From positions 777,501-841,500 of the forward strand of contig OZ026601.1 of NCBI GenBank assembly GCA_964020085.1: a DNA stretch of 64,000 nucleotides, in the 5' to 3' direction. The position numbers were made by a program, and so were the translations under genes. Source of the DNA: Micromussa lordhowensis (Eukaryota > Cnidaria > Anthozoa > Scleractinia > Lobophylliidae). Positions within the stretch are counted from its first letter, which is position 1. The number at the start of each line of letters is the position of its first letter. Under the pieces are notes generated by a model. That model did no database searches and was not told the origin of the DNA. It worked only from the letters and a program-made list of their open reading frames with translations. Below, in pieces: positions 63,249-64,000 of this stretch.

Positions 63249-63660
63249 AATTCATTTGATAAAAGTGATCAAACCGTTATCAAACTCATTAATAATTTGT
63301 CAAGTTTAAACAAAGAAAATCATGACTGTGACAGTGCTTGGATATCTGATCTTAATTAGCATAGATGTTTAAGATTTTAGTTCCCTGTTTTCTCCTTGTT
63401 TTAGTTTTGATTGAGAAGACACATCAAGCACTCAAGGCAGTGTTTGACCACATTTCCAGACACCTCAAAGTTAGTCAAAAATAATCTCCTGTGTGTCACA
63501 TTTTCAAGTCTCTTCTTGGTGTTTGGAAATGCACTCAAACATGGACTTTCATTCTTTCATATATATGACATACCCATGTAATCTCCAAATTCAATTTGAT
63601 CTTGTGGTGATAAAATGTAAGGAGCTGAGCCTCCACTAGCACTAGACAGTACTAAACCAC
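46496..63660 (-). CDS. Integrin alpha subunit B (5' exons outside window)
   Basis: Twenty-six internal exons plus two alternative last exons: 63660-63574, 62912-62868, 62762-62719, 61882-61802, 61551-61499, 60993-60909, 60723-60615, 60199-60102, 59612-59522, 59309-59264, 58819-58712, 57947-57889, 57372-57197, 56799-56671, 55518-55436, 54297-54156, 52645-52559, 52391-52321, 51967-51884, 51608-51503, 51233-51120, 50986-50933, 50433-50365, 49980-49867, 49143-49045, 48504-48379, then 47365-47279 or 46567-46496. In frame this gives 814 residues with the first tail. The first visible exon corresponds to exon 6 of integrin A, so five exons are missing. Calcium loops DLDSDE, DLNQDG and DVDVDGN mark FG-GAP blades. 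SRKRRD in 50433-50365 is a furin site expected to split heavy and light chains. The membrane helix lies in 48504-48379. Splice phases match integrin A throughout. Confidence 0.93.
46660..46925. mobile_element. MITE family N, uninterrupted copy
   Basis: Ends 'tttcaattgagtgt' and 'cactcaaatgaaa' form TIRs. The body shares 'agcgcgggaaaacgct' and 'acttctgattggatga' with the other two copies. It lies between the two alternative last exons of integrin B. Confidence 0.75.
47279..47365 (-). CDS. Integrin alpha B proximal alternative last exon (tail 1)
   Basis: The acceptor 'tttttttcttcag' leads in phase 0 into LGFFKRKRVKDIS, then 15 residues ending NLA and a TGA stop: 28 residues. The stop lies inside the exon, so this and the distal exon cannot both be translated in one protein. 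Confidence 0.85.
   Translation of the reverse strand, partial: LGFFKRKRVKDISAPMDESVPMAATNLA
47570..48030. repeat. About 74-bp tandem repeat array
   Basis: The landmark 'cacgagcccttcaccactg' or close variants recurs at 47620, 47695, 47789, 47862, 47935 and 48009, mostly 73-75 bp apart, with 'aagctctgtt' and 'gctagccaag' between. One interval contains a shorter divergent unit near 47742. It lies in the intron between the membrane exon and the alternative tails of integrin B. Confidence 0.85.
48554..48737. mobile_element. MITE family M, copy 3
   Basis: Ends 'aataagccatgagttacctt' and the near-complement at the right, with paired 'catatgaaaatga' segments in the centre. Confidence 0.7.
49205..49400. 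repeat. Poly-G dispersed repeat
   Basis: A run of about 12 G, then 'gtcggggatgctcgcccg', resembling 58022-58100 (ggggatgctcatctc). It is intronic, and the rest of that intron shows nothing else. Confidence 0.45.
50126..50343 (+). mobile_element. MITE 'ttaaaggagc' family, copy 3
   Basis: Start 'ttaaaggagctgcgtcatgg', body with 'aatccgtgttaaccttctc', end 'gcgactgatgtcctttaa'. It aligns along its length to 8034-8274. Confidence 0.75.
52751..53052. mobile_element. Composite element, uninterrupted copy
   Basis: A TIR unit 'tttagtaaattctca' to 'tgagaatttactaaa' (52751-52933) directly abuts a palindrome 'acaattattcc' to 'ggaataattgtt' (52935-53052). Order and junction are the same as at 32492-33095, in opposite orientation and without the nested insertion. 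Confidence 0.8.
54595..54845. mobile_element. Copy of the unit nested at 32715-33022
   Basis: It shares 'aacaattggattatgag', 'agtataaatctactagtc', 'gagtagcgtagccaatcag' and 'ggcattcgtgatagaa' in the same order. Its palindromic part is degraded. Confidence 0.7.
54905..55410. repeat. 28-bp minisatellite with 196-bp higher-order period
   Basis: Units of the form 'ggtaagcgcgggaaaacg' plus agtnacggat, 28 bp each. A distinctive variant, 'ggatggtacgcgccgcaaaa', recurs at 54979 and 55175, 196 bp or exactly seven units apart, with the intervening variants in the same order. It ends about 30 bp left of the exon at 55436-55518 of integrin B. Confidence 0.9.
55640..56469. mobile_element. 830-bp TIR element with internal duplication
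   Basis: Left end 'ggggaccgttcatttttt' and right-end complement, with TIRs of about 45 bp continuing into 'ggctggtgggatt'. Inside, a segment with 'ctaggggggttcgggggcat' (from about 55950) is repeated diverged from about 56212. It has no transposase frame. Confidence 0.8.
56855..57055. repeat. Dispersed repeat, copy 2
   Basis: It contains 'cctcgtctaaacac' and 'ctatcgaccaatgagagc', as at 7480-7740. Confidence 0.5.
58022..58100. repeat. Poly-C/poly-G palindrome and G-rich repeat
   Basis: A run of C followed by a run of G, then 'cttccatattcggggatgct', a member of the G-rich repeat group. Confidence 0.5.
58387..58430. repeat. Short hairpin
   Basis: 'tagcctgcgtc' and its exact complement, 22 bases apart. 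Confidence 0.7.
58991..59159. mobile_element. Pogo-like MITE
   Basis: Ends 'cagtggaaccccg' and 'cggggttccactg' are perfectly inverted. Two internal segments with 'aatacggcca' are in direct orientation. The TIR style resembles pogo/Tigger elements, but no TA duplication is visible. Confidence 0.65.
62446..62531. repeat. About 42-bp tandem duplication
   Basis: 'tccgtctattgttagtcaaa' through 'tcagtctgtttgaggtcc' occurs twice. The second copy has a short insertion (ccggt). Confidence 0.85.
63004..63245. mobile_element. Inverted terminal-repeat-like element
   Basis: The left arm 63004-63082 is inverted against 63083-63178 (shared 'ggtggccaattcacatta'). The right part continues with 'gacgcagcaccacagtttc', as at 13250-13420. 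Probably a solo terminal repeat of a Penelope-like element. Confidence 0.6.
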
Positions 63661-64000
63661 CTGGAAAAAGTAAAAAAAAAAAACCACTGTCAGATTTACA
63701 TCCATAAAGATCTACATACCACTAACAGGGCTGCACCCTAGAAGCACCCAGGTGCCACATGCAACTACTGTAACTTTTGCCTTTGGGCGACAGGAAAAGC
63801 TTACTTTTTTAGCATAAGCTTAAGTGCTAGGCACCCAGGATTTCACGGTTAGGAACCTTTGGGCTCTTCGTAATTTTTCTTGGACTACAAACTAAGAACT
63901 TGATACTAATGTTTTATATGGTGCTCTCTAAGCTAAGGGTGGTACAAGACTCAGTTTGCTGCTGGGGGGGGGGGGGGTACTCCCTATAATGGCCTATACA
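63661..64000. other. Right edge: integrin B intron and start of poly-G repeat
   Basis: No exon was found here, so the upstream exons of integrin B lie beyond the window. From 63963 a run of about 14 G is followed by 'tactccctataatggcctat', the start of a repeat cut by the window end. Confidence 0.6.

Overview
The window is animal nuclear DNA. Every gene is split into short exons with GT-AG introns and conserved phases, there is no operon layout, and intronic and intergenic space is packed with small transposable elements. The gene families, the intron-rich genes and several repeat types (a poly-G repeat reading 'ACTCCCTATAATGGCCTATA', tRNA-headed SINEs, Penelope-like elements, fold-back MITEs) suggest a cnidarian, most likely a stony coral. 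The organism assignment is inference.

Layout. (1) 752-2834, minus: first four coding exons of a gene that leaves the window on the left. Its product has a myristoylation-type start (MGTGAS) and a motif (RIFLSSTFT) typical of the DUF4062 region of NACHT/TPR/WD signalling ATPases. (2) 3610-4555: Penelope-like retroelement fragment with large inverted arms, between the two divergent genes. (3) 5055-23405, plus: complete 22-exon TBC1D5 gene (942 residues), a Rab GTPase-activating protein of the retromer/autophagy system. (4) 25711-43118, minus: complete 32-exon integrin alpha gene (1062 residues). (5) 46496-63660 and beyond, minus: a second, paralogous integrin alpha gene lacking its first exons, which lie past the right edge.

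The two integrin genes are a head-to-tail tandem pair with the same splice phases throughout and several exons of identical length. Both lack an inserted I domain. The second gene has a clear furin site and, most notably, two different last exons that both accept the same phase-0 splice. Each encodes its own GFFKR cytoplasmic tail with its own stop codon, so the gene appears able to make two tail isoforms.

Non-coding DNA holds many TIR or fold-back elements, some nested inside each other; a SINE with a perfect 11-bp target duplication; a hAT-like MITE with an 8-bp duplication; LINE 3' ends with GAT tails; and two intronic tandem arrays in the second integrin gene, one a 28-bp unit in a 196-bp higher-order repeat. 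A recurrent pairing of a palindromic element with a second element starting TTAGTA may be one undescribed composite transposon.

TBC1D5 and integrin A converge tail to tail. A possible functional link is retromer-dependent integrin recycling, but nothing in the sequence shows that they are co-regulated.
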